A DNA stretch of 64,000 bases from Apostichopus japonicus. Taxonomy: Eukaryota; Echinodermata; Holothuroidea; Aspidochirotida; Stichopodidae. A program made the translations under genes and the position numbers. A model generated the notes under the pieces. That model did no database searches and had not been told where the DNA came from. It saw only the letters and a list, made by a program, of their open reading frames with translations. The DNA lies in the NCBI RefSeq assembly GCF_037975245.1, contig NC_092580.1, positions 22,802,501-22,866,500 of the forward strand. Direction: 5' to 3'. Below are positions 13,978 to 26,616 of this stretch, in pieces (positions within the stretch are counted from its first letter, which is position 1; the number at the start of each line of letters is the position of its first letter).

Positions 13978-14559
13978 TCACGCTTCAGTCTTCTCGGTGT
14001 TGTATTTTCTTTTTGAAAGAAACCTGCCCCAACCGTCATGTTCCAGACCATCCACTGTACCGTCAGAAAACTGGCCTCCATCTTGTCTGGGTGCTTGGAA
14101 CGCCGATTGTACATACCAAGATGAAGGTTTGTCCTGGTTGAATTCATCACGAACATCCATCGAAAAGTCAGTCAAATCGAGAAATGGTTCATCAGCCCAC
14201 CAGCCCCCACCGACAGAATCATATCCAGTCGTTTCCTCTGACGCCGACTCTTCGTTGTTCCAGTCAGAATGCTTAAAATCACCAAAACCTCGCGGTAGAA
14301 CAATATCATCGAGCCTATCTCGTTTTGGATAAAAATTAGCCTTTTTCAGTAAAAGTGATACATTCTTGGAGTATTGCTTGAGAGAATCTTCAAGCTGTTT
14401 GGTTATGTCCTCGGTGATTTTGGTGAGGAGATATTTTCGCAATGGTTCTGAAAGATCGTTGTTCTTGGATGAACTTGCAGACGTTATTACGGGAGTAATC
14501 GTCAAAAAGTAAATAAACCAATACATGATCGAAAGCCTGGGATGTAATTTTTGAGACAT
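13978..14559 (-). CDS. Putative secreted peptide/neuropeptide-like precursor (193 aa, no cysteine)
   Basis: An intronless open frame. The ATG at 14559 is preferred because the frame further upstream has no ATG and because a TATA box lies 53 bp upstream; Met12 (14526) is an alternative start. Residues ~11-27 form a signal-peptide-like hydrophobic stretch (IMYWFIYFLTITPVIT) followed by SASSS. Residues 36-71 are rich in Leu, Lys and Glu and could form an amphipathic helix ending in KK. Basic sites follow (PKR at 78-80, SKR at 182-184). The middle is acidic and aromatic (GGGWWADEPFLD). A GWGR near the C-terminus could yield an amidated Trp. There is no cysteine and no clean repeated peptide. I do not recognise the family; resemblance to known neuropeptide precursors is only architectural. 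A strong donor (GTAAGT, 13969-13964) lies just past the stop, so a 3' intron or longer form is possible. Confidence 0.55.
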   Translation of the reverse strand: MSQKLHPRLSIMYWFIYFLTITPVITSASSSKNNDLSEPLRKYLLTKITEDITKQLEDSLKQYSKNVSLLLKKANFYPKRDRLDDIVLPRGFGDFKHSDWNNEESASEETTGYDSVGGGWWADEPFLDLTDFSMDVRDEFNQDKPSSWYVQSAFQAPRQDGGQFSDGTVDGLEHDGWGRFLSKRKYNTEKTEA

Positions 14560-14611
14560 TTGCCTTTTTTCTCCGACAACAGGATGAACAACAGAATAAA
14601 ACAAAATGTTG

Positions 14612-14619
14612 TATATATA
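14612..14619 (-). promoter_or_regulatory. TATA box of the secreted-precursor gene
   Basis: TATATATA on the minus strand, 53 bp upstream of the ATG at 14559. The usual 25-30 bp offset would put the transcript start near 14585, leaving a short leader. It supports the 14559 or 14526 start over any start further upstream. Confidence 0.45.
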
Positions 14620-15782
14620 GAATGATATACTTAAATTTAAGCGACAGTAAAGATACTGATATTAATGGAGGAAAAACACAATGTGAACAGGTTATATGTA
14701 CAACGAGGGAACTTGAAATATATCACTGCGGTATGTAGTTGCAAGTCATTGAATTATATATGAAAACAGATTCTGTCGAATATTTCTCAGTTTGTAAAAG
14801 AATTTCATCCGCAAAGAAATGTCTTAACTGAAGTCTACGCAAACGTGATTGTTCATCCTTATTTTATTAAAATCATAAAAGAGAAACAATTCGTCTAACT
14901 GAGATTAATTAAGCGTGCAATAATCTCTGAAAACTGCTTTGCTTAGATTTTCCGTTATTATCACTCCTTCAGAAGAGGTGCTAAAAAGAAACTATAGTAA
15001 ATTATTGCGAGCTCATATTTCGAATCTTTTCCCACAATTGCCAACGTCAGTATTCCGCGTGAACTCAGATTTGTCTCAATAAATGACTAATTCTTGTATG
15101 AAAGCCTTGTCAAGCGAGAACGGGTCGCAGGTGAGAGCACGGAAAGTCACGTGATGTAAGAATGACACTGGAGGTAACCAATGACGCTTCCCGTATCGAT
15201 CGTCTGCTGTGCTTCACTATACTGTGTCTGCAGTATTGACGTCCAGGCAAATCGCGGTAAAACGATTACATTATTCCAAGTTGCTGTTTGTATCCTTATT
15301 TTATCTTCATATACTAATTTATCTTTCATGTAATCGATGAGGCTGCATTTCAATCTCGGAAGTAATTGATTTCACGGCCAACATTACGTCACAATGATGT
15401 CTTTCGTTTGTTATCGGTTTTCAAGTGCAAAGTAAAAAAAGAATTTTTTTAACACGTCCTGGTTCCAAAAAGTTGTAAGATTATTATGAAAGGCTGTCTG
15501 AAATGTCGTCTTCGTCTACTTTGACTAGACTTGCAGTTTTTCAACAATAGACGTCAATAGCTTACAATGCATTGTAGAAGCAGTGTCGAGGTTGTCATTG
15601 TCATATAACCATAGATAATGCTAATGCAGAGATAGTTCGTGCACAACTTGCTCTGTGTTAATTGTAACGGGCGTTATTCTGGTGAGAAGCGGAAAACAGT
15701 TGTGTTATAAGAACAATGTGAATGGCAAGCAGCTGTTAGCATAACATAGTATAACAAAGCATACATATAGTGCGGCACAGCA

Positions 15783-15856
15783 GAGCACATCATTTCACGT
15801 CACATCACATGCATCACATTTGATATCACATCATACCACACCACATCACATCACAC
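15783..15856. repeat. Imperfect CACAT/CATCA microsatellite
   Basis: About 75 bases of tandem CACAT and CATCA variants (CATCACATGCATCACATTTG, CCACACCACATCACATCACA). A simple repeat with no sign of function. Confidence 0.75.
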
Positions 15857-17996
15857 GTTTGTTTACCAACTAGTAAACTTCTCGTATTTGGTATACCACA
15901 ATATAATCTCATATCATCAGTTCCAAACGTGATTCATATTATCCTTTCGGTCATTGCCCTATTAAGATGAAAGACTTTAATATTAACGTGGCTTGTTTGT
16001 TCTTATGTTATTTTTGTATTTGTTTTTTAACTTATAAAACAAACAAACTAAATAATTAAGACACAACATCTTAAAGAACTAGGTTAGGCAGATAATGACT
16101 TGTTGCTTGGTAACGGAACGGGGTTAAAACCCGCCACTATAATTAAAGCAAGCCGAGTAACCGGAAAAAAGAAGAAGATTCTGATTTTTTATCCACACCG
16201 TCATTTTACTTGCAACTCATTATTCGTTCACTTGATTTGGTTTCCATTTCAAGTCATCAGGGCAAACGACAAGTGATTCTTTAAAGGACAACTTTAGACA
16301 CACATACGAAAAATTAATATGTGAAAGTGAATAATGACTAATTGGTCAATTAAAGCGTGACAATTAGCCTCGAAAACTCGCTAAGTTTAATAACAAGGTC
16401 TTATTATTCGATATAATGAACGAACAATCTCGATAAACTGCTTTAATATCCCAAGAGTTATACTATCAACGGTACCATGTACAAGTGGTAATTTCTGAGT
16501 AAAAGCTCTCCACATTTGACTCAGTGAAGAGGAATGACTCTATTATACTATCTCTGTTCAATCCTTGACCCGGAAAAGCAACCTACCTATACCACTAGGT
16601 CAAGTAACAGTTACTAAATCATATATTAACAGTTCTTCTAAGAACAAAAAACAGTTTCCTGATAAAAGAAAATTAATAAAGTGATAAAATACAAAGCTGA
16701 GTAAATTTAGTTTCTTTTAATCATTTCCACATGTTTTTTTTTTTTTTGCCAAATATTCTGATGAAGGGGAAGTTTTCAAACGTTGTTCCATATTTGTTAT
16801 CTTTTAATTAAGTCAGTGTAAACAGAGTATATATGGTCGTTGTATATTTTTGTGATATCGTAAACATTAATATTATACCGACAGGGGGGGGGGGGTCATG
16901 CAATACATAATCATTGCAATTAATCAAATGAATTTGACAATTTCAAGTGTTTGTTTATGATTTCAATCGAAAAACCTTAATTATAGAGTTAGTAATATCT
17001 TAGCTTTGACCAAATAAAACAACGGTCCTTTTTTGAGTCCCGAGTGTTTCCAAGTTGAAACGAAAATTGAATGGACATAGCCAAATATTTATAAATTTGT
17101 TGGTTGTGTTGGTGATATGTCTGACAACGGACAATCGGCGTGGAACTGATGAAACATGGAAATCATTACTTTAATTAAACAATTTTAAATACAATTTTAC
17201 CATTTATATATAAAACTGTCACTTTCAGCAGGTTTGTGTTAGTTGTACAAGACTAGTCTTTCTTCAATTGCTTTCAATTTTGAGGTACTCTGCATACTTA
17301 TCGTTGTCTCTATGGCGCTTTTGTTCACGACTATAAGACTATAAGAGTAAGCTGTATGACTTTCCTTTGTAAATACCTCATCATATATGTTTATGGATAA
17401 AAAAGGGGGAAGTTGAAAAGATAGAGATGTATTAAAAGAAATGCAGGAAAAAAATATTTTGTTAGTTGACAGTGGTTATTTATCGCTAGTGATTGATAAG
17501 AAAATCCCATAAAATATATCCTTACTTGTTTTTCTGTTTACTGTATAAAGTCACGGTCGCATTGACTATTAAAGGGAAAGGAAAGTTGTGGCACTGACCG
17601 ACTCGCATTATGTACGAGGGGGTAGGGGGGGTGACGTCAAATGGTGCAGTCTAAGGCATATTTAGATTTACAATTTAGATCGCAACTTTGTGTTAATAAC
17701 TTCTTTCGATTTATTGAGTGGTGTTGAAAATGGGATGTTCATCCCCTCCAACAAAAACACACTTTATATATCTCATAAATTTTTGCAGTTCACCTTTGAA
17801 GATTATCATGCTAGGATCGAAACGTCCTCCACATTGTAAATATTCATCCTTAGTTCATTTTTCTTTTTGCAGTAGACAGCAGGTTTTTAAATATTTTTTT
17901 CGCCATCGTATTTTAATTCTATATGATACTCGCTATAGAGTTAGAACGACTTTCAGCTTCAATTTATTCAAGTATAGATTCAAACAATTTGAGATG

Positions 17997-18012
17997 AATA
18001 TATATGTATATG

Positions 18013-18066
<54 letters not shown>

Positions 18067-18074
18067 AATATATG

Positions 18075-18106
<32 letters not shown>

Positions 18107-18116
18107 AATATATGTG

Positions 18117-18213
<97 letters not shown>
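17997..18213. repeat. TA dinucleotide satellite, ~215 bp
   Basis: A (TA)n tract with regular TATGTATATA and TATAAATATATG interruptions, giving Tyr-Ile alternating frames on both strands that are not genes. It is highly self-complementary and prone to cruciform formation or length change. Confidence 0.93.
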
Positions 18214-18215
<2 letters not shown>

Positions 18216-20574
18216 TTATTATATACAATTTTCCCGCTCCTGAATTGTACAATATGAAAACAATATAACATCCAGTCCTACAATAGTTTGCTTTTGTTAT
18301 GGAGAGACAAGACAATGTGTTTTGTAACATTAACCTACAGTGAAGTCATACTTTCCTATAGACACGTGTCATTTCACGCTTAAGATCAAACTGAGCGCGA
18401 CCTTACATAACACTTACATGCACGATTGAGTGTACAGCGGTATAACCAATCATATATCGATGCATGCATGGTTGGAAATGCATATATAGTGTCCGCATAA
18501 GCCAGGATTCGGACAACTGCGGAGGTTCTGGGCTATTCCAGGGTTGACTACACGTATATACCTGATGCCTTGCTATAAAATAAGTCTGCGCATCGGTGAA
18601 CTCTTAGCCGTTCTTTATTAAATTAAGAAGCTTCGAATGAGGCCTCTATTGCTATACTCATTCATTATACAATGCCTCCGAACCAATCTCGAAATTCGTA
18701 GAAAATTGGTGTTCTTTCCTAAACTTTACGGGTCAAGAAAATAGCATAAATGATTGATGACGACGAAAAAGAATCAGGCAAGCATTACCTTCTCTGGTAA
18801 TCTGTGATTGTTCATTTTCGAAAGTGTTCAGATAGACGCTGTAGTGTCTGAACAAATACAAGCAACATGATAAATGAGTTCGTATAGCAGTCAATTTGCA
18901 TGTCAGCTTTTAAGAGCCGCAAATCCCGTCATTTCATGATATACATTTGACCTGCACATAGTTTGGTAGATGTTTCTATGGCCATATAAACTTAAGATAT
19001 GGAAGTGCCCCCCCCCACACATTTAAAACCTCAACAACCCCTCCCCTTGCCCGTCCCTACTCTTGACACATCACATGATTGCAACCATGCAATCATCACA
19101 CTATTGCCCTCGGCTCTGTTCTGCTTCCCAGGAGTTTATGTGACAGTAGAAAATCGGCCTTAATGCGGCCTATAGATACAGTAACGTATACATAATAAAT
19201 TTCAAAGGTGTTGGGAGTGATGGGGCGGGGGGAGGGGGGGGTGGTTCTAAATTCCCCTGGAATAATTTAGGAGCATGTTCATTTATACAACTTAACATAT
19301 TTCAAAAAGTGATTATATTGACAACCAGAATTGCTATATAGGAACACCACTAGAATTTTGTTTTAAAAATATGACCTAGGCCCACAATTAAAGAATAAAT
19401 CAAAGTCCCGACGGCTGGCTAAACACTCGAATAGTTCCAGGTAGAGGACCCAGTGTAGGTAGTATTTAATGTCATCGTGACAAATATTCTTCAAAACATT
19501 AACTTTATAATCTCCTGGATGATTTATCCTTGAAATGTGATTACACAATTTGAATGTCTACATATTTGCTTTATAGGTGTCAACATTCTGAAGTAGTTTA
19601 GAATTTCATTATAATGCAACTTTTCTTGTACAGAAACATTATTTTCCTTTGTGAATTAGTGAGTTCAATATCATCAAAAAAACAAGTACAAAGCAAAACA
19701 TATACAAACATTTCAGTCACACTGTTGCTATGACGACAGTCACTCTGCGGTTGCCAAATGTATTTACAGTAATATTACGAAATTTTGACAAATTCAATTC
19801 TTTGCCGTACAAAATGTTACGCAATGTCATTAAAGCATTCTTAAACTTCACCTGACGGTTACTCCCTTTAATATATGCCCCAGTGCTCCAATTGAAAGAT
19901 ACTCTGAATTAATAAAGGAAGCCTACAAGAGTCATGTTGAACTTATGTATGATCACAAGTCAACCAGTACGGTATATGCAGATATACACTTTAAAGTACA
20001 TATTGTAACAGAAGAGTTTAACTACCTTAAAGACTCCCAGCAGTGCAATGTCTCTCTGTTATTTTGTATTTAATTTTATTTATTTATTTATTTTTTAAAC
20101 GAAATTTGTTGTTGTACAACTCACTAAAATGTTGGCACGTGCCTTCTGATTACCCACCTACACCATATAGTGACAAGCGATACGTCTTGATGATGTGTGC
20201 ATGTATCTCGCTTCCTTGCAAGAACTAGAAATGTCTTGTCTATTCTAGTCATAATTTACATGTAAATCACCATACAATTCAGTTGTAGAAATATCAATCT
20301 ATTTATGTGTGTAAAAGTACGAATAGACATGAGACAAGCAGATTTTTCAAATTGTGCACGAATTGAGGAGTCGAACAAATAATTGAAGTTAATTAAAACA
20401 TGTCACTGTTGGAGATTGTTATTACATTACAATTATTATGACTTGCCGAGACCAGTGACATCAATATTTGTTTCAATTACTGATGAAACCATCCACGACG
20501 TCCAATGGGTAGCTCCGCTCTCCTATTCACGTCTCCCGTGGGAACAGGTGCTAAAAAAATAATTACATGACAAT

Positions 20575-20630
20575 CAGTGTCGTGCGCAAAGGTGTGGAAC
20601 CGGTGAGGGGAAGGGGGAGGGGGGATGAGG
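20575..20630 (+). mobile_element. Solo transposon end, family F
   Basis: CAGTGTCGTGCGCAAAGG followed by a G-rich run. It is a near match to the end at 5401. No right end or target duplication found. Confidence 0.35.
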
Positions 20631-21775
20631 TGAGGCGAATCACCTCCATATATGGTAAATTTTATATTTTACAGTCAGTCGGGAGAAGAATGAGACTAGT
20701 CTTCCAGAAGGGCTTTCCCTTACCCATCACAGCTTTGCAATCCTGTATACACCACTTAAGAGAATTAATGTGAAATGATGATCGGACAATGCATAATACA
20801 TCGAGACAAGAGGGGAGTACATTTGTCACTGAAATAAATAGCAGGGAGTGGAGGAGGAGGTGAAGAGGGTTGATATTCGATTATCCTAAAGAATCAAATT
20901 GTTGATGGATAATCAGTGTTATGTTGAAACTGACATTCTCATTGTATAATTTTCAAGATTGTATTGTTTTTGTAGTGATTAGTACCGTGTATCAACGCAT
21001 TGTTACAAGTAAATTAATTAAGTTGGAAAATAACGTTTGAAAACTGATTTCTTTAAGAAAGTTACAGTAGAACATACTTAATTACAATGAATACACAACT
21101 AATGCATACACTCTAAAATGTTCTGCAAGTATACTTTTAATCAGCACTGGCTGGGTACAATGCATTCCACACACCTTGGGGTAAAATTGTATTTTTTTCC
21201 CCGACTGATTTTGGTAGGGGCATGAACCTTTGTGGACGCGCTGAAGGCGGATCCAATATTTCACAAACATGAGGGGTGTGGCTGTGGGGTCGTTTAAAGC
21301 GACTCACATGTAGGAACGGGACGGGGGGGGGGGTCTCGGTGTCCTCCCCAAGAACAAAGACTTCATACGGTAAATTAAAGGCATATTTACAGACTATAAC
21401 TTTAAAACTATAATTATAACGACAACTCTATAATTAGGTCTAAAGCCATGCCCGTGCTAAATAAACAGTTTTGAAATTTTGAAAATATCCGCGATTGAAC
21501 GTAAAATATTTACATCCGCCTTACTGGTATTTAATATATATGGAATTCCGTCTACCTCGCAATGTTTTAAAAAGGATATGATTCTGCTGATACGGTTTGA
21601 TTGCATAGGCCTACACGAAAATCAACATTCTTGCCTGCCGTTATGTCATTTTTCAAAATTACCCCAGCTTTTCTTTTTGCCCAGTCATGTGACACCATGC
21701 ACAAATTATCGTACAATGCACTTTCTGATATATAACTAACATTTGGTTCTCTCACTTTTCGTTGATGTTAATGAC

Positions 21776-22158
21776 CAGTGGCGGAGCGTCCATACAGTCA
21801 GGGGCGGATGCCCCCCCCCCCTGACGGACTCAAATGGACTGCTGGCGCTCTTTTCAGCTCTTTACCACTTTTTACTTATTCGCGATTATTGACTTTTTTT
21901 ATTGCGCTCTCATCTACCTATTGACATTTGTCACATTTTTTGGTGTAATTTGGCGATGACACCTATTTATTCTTCGTTTATATGCAAATTAGCAAGGCCC
22001 GGAAAGGGTCATTTCCGGCGATCTAGGGAGTATCTTTACTCAAAAAATGTCTGTGCGCTACGCGCCAACCTGTGGTGGCGCTCCGCTTAGATAGTGTCGA
22101 AAGCGCCCCTACAGACCATTCTCGCCCCTCCTGACCTATACCCGTAGCTCCGCCACTG
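21776..22158 (+). mobile_element. hAT-like miniature element, family C copy 2 (383 bp, intact)
   Basis: Ends CAGTGGCGGAGCGTCC and GCTCCGCCACTG, flanked by a perfect 8-bp duplication TTAATGAC (21768-21775 and 22159-22166). The body includes a C10 run at ~21811, an AT-rich middle and the shared ~105 bp module at ~21990-22096 near the right end. No coding capacity. The clean duplication suggests fairly recent insertion. Confidence 0.9.
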
Positions 22159-22378
22159 TTAATGACCTAGGTATGATCATGTCCAGGGAAAGAAAAGACG
22201 GCCACTTTCATCTCTCTCTAAATTATTCTTTGAGTTGGTGAGGAACAAAAAAGTAATTTCAGATATTCAAACCAGTCGATTGTTCTTTCAACTCAATTGA
22301 TCTGTTTTTAGGAAGGGCAGATTTGTACTGATCAGGTGCGTATCCGGGGGGGGCGTTGGGGGCGCGCGCCCCCCGGGT

Positions 22379-22535
22379 AGGAAAAAGAGGAGAGGAAAAA
22401 AAAGGGAAGAAAAAAGGAAAAAAGAGGGGAAAAAAGAGGAGGAGGAGAGGAAGGAAGGGAAAAGAAAAAGAAGAAAGAGAGAAAAAGGAGAAAAGGAGGG
22501 AGTAAAAGAAAAACGCGAAGAGAAAGAGGAACAGT
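22379..22535. repeat. Polypurine tract (GA-rich, ~155 bp)
   Basis: Almost pure G/A on the plus strand, part of family B. The same tract occurs shortened at ~44876-44968. Such tracts can adopt triplex structure; no function is shown. The antisense Phe/Ser/Pro-rich reading frame over it is an artefact of composition. Confidence 0.85.
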
Positions 22536-22769
22536 GACATCATTACAGCGCTGAAGGGTAGCCAGTGACGGATCAATGATTTCGTAAAAGTGTGACTCAC
22601 CCTACCCCTTACACCGACAACTCCATTTTTTGACGTTTCCATTTTCCTCTCTCACTAATGATCTATATATATACTATATATGGTGTATCATAACGCGTGT
22701 GTAGAATTGTGCTATGAAACCAACTGTGGCTGGTCTCGAACTCGACCGTGTCGTCGGGGAACATGACGA

Positions 22770-23100
22770 TTTTTGGGATGGGGGCGACCGCCCGCCCCCC
22801 CATTCAGCATTTTTTTTAAATGATATCGCTAAGTAATTTCAAAATAGAAAGTGCTTAGATGCAACTTACAAGGCCTGGGAAGTGTCATTTCCAGCGATGT
22901 GGAAGACATTTTCGGCCAAAATTTGCTTGTACGCTTCGCGCTAACAAATGGTCCTGGGTAGTGCCATTTCCAGCGATCTGGGAGGCATTTTCGGCAAAAA
23001 TTTTCTTGAACGCTTCGCGCCAACCTATGGTGGCTCTACGCTTAGATAGTTTGCCTACAGCCTTCGCCTCTCCCTTGGCAAATTCCTCGCTACGCGCCTG
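22770..23100 (+). mobile_element. Degenerate family A-like element inside family B
   Basis: The right end reads TTGGCAAATTCCTCGCTACGCGCCTG as in the intact family A copies. Inside are two successive copies of the shared module (~22875-22955 and ~22960-23050), the first truncated. The left boundary is unclear because the sequence diverges before the CCGCCCGCCCCCCC run. Relative to family B copy 2 an insertion of ~550 bp ends exactly at 23100, where TTCGAATTTG resumes. Confidence 0.6.
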
Positions 23101-23455
23101 TTCGAATTTGTAACGCAAACAGCAAATATCACATCATATCAGTGAGCATGAAAATGGCGTTCCAGGATGAAAAGCCTCAAAACTGTCCGACTTGCCTGAA
23201 AAAATAACCAAAAATTTTCGTGCGCGAAGCGCGCGTTCAACGTGTTCATGTCAGTATCATATGAGCAAGCATCGGTTACTACATCGCATGCCATCATGTA
23301 CCGTACGGTCCGTTCAAATTGCGCAGTATACCGCGGGATGCTAATGTGAACAACGACATGTCTCATGTAGATGTATAAAAAGCATGGAGGTCCAATTATG
23401 TCAAAATTCTCTTTTACATTAGTAATGGCGAATTAGGGGCTGCACCCCCGCCGCG

Positions 23456-23839
23456 CAGTGGCGGAGCGTCCATACGGTCAGGGGCGGATGCCCCCCCCCC
23501 CCGACGGACTCAAATGGACTGCTGGAGCCTTTTTCAGCTCTTTACCACTTTTTATTTATTCTAGATTATTGACTTTTTTATTGCGCTCTCATCTACTTAT
23601 TGACATTTGTCACATTTTGTTGGTGTAATTTCGCGATGACACTTTATTCTTCGTTTATCTGCAAATTAGCCAGGCCCGGAAAGGGTCATTTCCGGCGATC
23701 TAGCTAGGGAGTATCTTTACTCAAAAATTTTCTGTACGCTACGCGCCAACCAGTGGTGGCGCTCCGCTTAGATAGTGTCGAAAGCGCCCCTACAGACCAT
23801 TCTCGCCACTCCTGACCAATACCCCTAACTCCGCCACTG
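23456..23839 (+). mobile_element. hAT-like miniature element, family C copy 3 (384 bp, nested)
   Basis: Ends CAGTGGCGGAGCGTCC and CTCCGCCACTG. Perfect GC-only 8-bp duplication CCGCCGCG (23448-23455 and 23840-23847). It is inserted in family B copy 1 and its body matches copies 1 and 2. The shared module is at ~23673-23780. No coding capacity. Confidence 0.9.
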
Positions 23840-25735
23840 CCGCCGCGCCTCCTACGCCTATGTGTGTAGTGTTCGGTTTCGGATATATCTGCTATTTTTT
23901 TCATTTCCTTCAACCAAGTTTTACAATAGCCGTTATAACAGGTTTTAATATTTCTACACCAATAAATTAACTGTGTCTGAATTTTAGAAAATTTATGACC
24001 AACATTCTGCATCACACTTCCCTCTACTCGTGCAATTTTGACCGGTCTGTTAGGGGTTCAAGGAAGTTGGTTGTCCATAGATGAAATTTTGTACAACATT
24101 ATGGGTATGTTTTCAAGTGAGTTTATTCACGAGAAATGTGAAGTTTCAAATTCCGAACAAATATGGGGCTTAAAACCTTGAAAAGTGGGGCTGACGGGTA
24201 TTCAGGGTCGCGACGTAGAATCACCTACAAAAGCAAAGACCCACAGGATATGCGATCAGGTCGAACATGATGTGTGCCGGGTTGACAATCTTCAAAAAGG
24301 TTATGGATGGAAAAAAAAACTTTTAGGAAATACTTGGTTCTCAGGCAAAAAGTGTACATCTGGTTGGTCATTTCAAGCCCGAGAAGTGCCGTTTCCGGTG
24401 ATCTGGGGGGGGGGGGGTATCAAAATAAGAAATTTTCTTGTACGCTGCGCGCCAACTGATGGTGGCGCTCCGCTTAGATAGTAATTCGCGCCCCCCGGGT
24501 TTGAAAATCCTGGATACGCGCCTGCTGATGTATACTCATTGACGTATCAAATAAACATGCATAACATTTATCTCTTTAATGAGCTGCGGAAAGTGGGGTT
24601 TACTTTACGGCGTGCCAATGCGAATAACCCTGTTTTTACCTCCATGTCCTAACAAGCAGTCAAGTGCAAAACAAATGTGGCTATTGAATTGAAGAAATTC
24701 TATGAAGTAAACATAGGTTCGGATCGATAATATCACCGGGTGGTGGTGGAAACCGAATGTCATGTAAGCGGGTCTAGGGGTGGTCCCCAAGAAAAATAAT
24801 AAACCTTTAACTGTCAAATGATATATTCTGAGGAATAATTATACTAAAGTTTAGGTCTATACTTTTATCCCACCTTATTAATTGAATCTTCAATAGTTGG
24901 AAAATCGGTGGTCAAAAACATGACAGTTGGAAAATTTTATCGATGCAACATGTCCTAAAATAATTTAAGCCGATCGCACTCTTGACAAGATAATTCTGTT
25001 TCTGAGTCAATAATATTGAGCTATTTCTAATATTTCTAAGTTAAGGCTTACATTATTACAAGATTTGACGAAATTCGAACTTACAATTAACCGAAATCTT
25101 GTTTCTAACTCCTTGTATAACCCATTACAAAGTTGAAAATACTACAAACTAACTTTAACATTGTCTGAATGCGGCCAATTGGTGCTCCATTAAGCACCTT
25201 AGCATATTACCAAGTGCCCTGTATAGCATATTTAAGGTACAGAGAATTGACAACCCACTCGTGCTATTCTGATTAAACTTTCGAACCTTGCGTTATATTA
25301 CGGCACCCCTCCTTACGCTAATAATTTCCATTTGAGTTTTCATGATATACAGCTTTAAAATATTCTATCATCTGTATGGGTAAATTTGATGATAACGTCA
25401 GCTCATCTGTGCAGTGTTAATACTAACCCAGCGCTTTTATATATTCTGAAAACTCAACCAAGTCATGGTCCATTTAATGAGTATAAACAACAGAGCACCC
25501 TTGAATGACATTTCAATCCATTTAAACTTCGCAAATTTGTAACAGATTGAAAAAAATGGTCATAAAAAGACTTTCGTTGTCCTATTGAGTTTGGTTTTGC
25601 ATTTTAGAAAGTGACCTAAATGGTCTGTAACTAAGTTGTCAAGACACGTTAACTGATCAACCGTATTCTAAACATAAATTTAAAGCATTATAGAAATGCA
25701 ACTCAGCCTAAAAGCATTGTTTCTCAAGGGGTCTA

Positions 25736-25815
25736 CAGCTGGGGTGGGCAACCTACGGCCGGCGGGCCACATGCAGCCCGCAAGTGATTTTTTGCGGCCT
25801 GTGAGATGTCTCAAG
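25736..25815 (+). mobile_element. hAT transposon end (GGGTGGGCAACC..CGGCGGGCC type)
   Basis: CAGCTGGGGTGGGCAACC, then CTACGGCCGGCGGGCC and GCAGCCCGC. This matches the well-known terminal pattern of Charlie/SPIN-type hAT elements, with three extra bases after CAG. No opposite end or target duplication was found, so this is a fragment. Confidence 0.6.
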
Positions 25816-26610
25816 AGAAAGAAACAAAATCAATCTATCTTACATTATCACAAAAAACGAGCTAGCTGCTTAGAATTTATCGGCACTATTGATGCTGTCA
25901 GATGACCAAAGTATCCCCATTAAGTATCAACCACTCCCGGCTCTGGAACCACTTCATACTTTTATTGAGTAATCTCTTTAAAATAGCTGGATATTCTTAG
26001 ATAAGAGAGAGATAGAGAGAGAGAAGAAATCAAAATTAAATAAGAAAAAGACATAAAATATACATCCTTTCTCTGCTTTTCATAACCACAGATATGTTTT
26101 ATTCATGTATGCAAGTTATTTTCTTCTCTGGTGTTGAACGGGTAATATTAAAGTTCGCTCAAATGTTTCCGATGGTACAAAGGATTTTTTTTTTTTTTTC
26201 TCCAATAGGTATCAAGTTCCCAACAGTAATCAGAAACGTTACTGAGGATAACAAAAAATTGGTGACTTAATTTAAAAGGACTGAACATTCATAACTCTGT
26301 TCCCATCACAACTTTATTTAACATGTCCAGTCAGGCCCCACCCTATCACTGTTCTTTGTTCCTGAGAGCTCTGTACCTGTTCAATTTCTTGATAAGTCTG
26401 TTTATTTCCCCTAACAGTTTCTAAAATTCCATACATATGTTCCTCAAATCTTAGTGCCCAGTACCCCTCATATTTGTTGAGACATCACATCATACACCAC
26501 ACATACCCTGGTTATTTTTAGAGTTTATTCCAGAGCAATCTTGCTGTTCAATTCCTTGATCAAAGGCAAATTCTAATTGTACTCATGATACAAGTTTGGT
26601 ATGTAGATAT

Positions 26611-26616
26611 TTTATT
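26611..26616 (-). terminator. Candidate polyadenylation signal of MRPL2
   Basis: AATAAA on the minus strand about 335 bp past the MRPL2 stop. It is the first canonical hexamer I noticed downstream; usage is not demonstrable from sequence. Confidence 0.3.

Larger units (their letters stand above)
14640..21760. other. Long stretch without a supportable gene
   Basis: No gene is seen. Only short open frames without domains occur, apart from artefacts of the TA array. Contents I can name are the CACAT-like array (~15783), the TA satellite (~17998) and G/C homopolymers at ~16885, 17620, 19010 and 21325. Direct repeats of AGGTTCTAAATTCCCC-like sequence link ~19240 to ~62020, suggesting another dispersed repeat family there. 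Confidence 0.6.
22333..24524 (+). mobile_element. Composite hAT-like element, family B copy 1, with nested insertions
   Basis: The left end CAGGTGCGTATCCGGGG and right end GGATACGCGCCTG are inverted. A GC hairpin (GGGGGCGCGCGCCCCCC) sits just inside the left end, followed by a ~155 bp polypurine tract. The flanks share only CTGAT, so the target duplication is not clean. Inside are a family A-like copy ending at 23100 and a family C copy (23456-23839). The body from ~23101 on is colinear with 44974-46227 (copy 2), which lacks these two insertions. The shared module lies at ~24375-24482. Confidence 0.7.

Noticed and set aside
14560-14604. N-terminal extension of the secreted-precursor frame to 14604
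   Set aside because: The codon at 14604 is TTG, not ATG, and lies only ~8 bp from the TATA box; the first ATG is at 14559.
17718-18330. Tyr-Ile repeat frames on both strands
   Set aside because: Produced by the TA dinucleotide array; no gene context.
22259-22642. 127-codon Phe/Leu/Pro-rich frame
   Set aside because: Antisense reading of the polypurine tract in a transposon.
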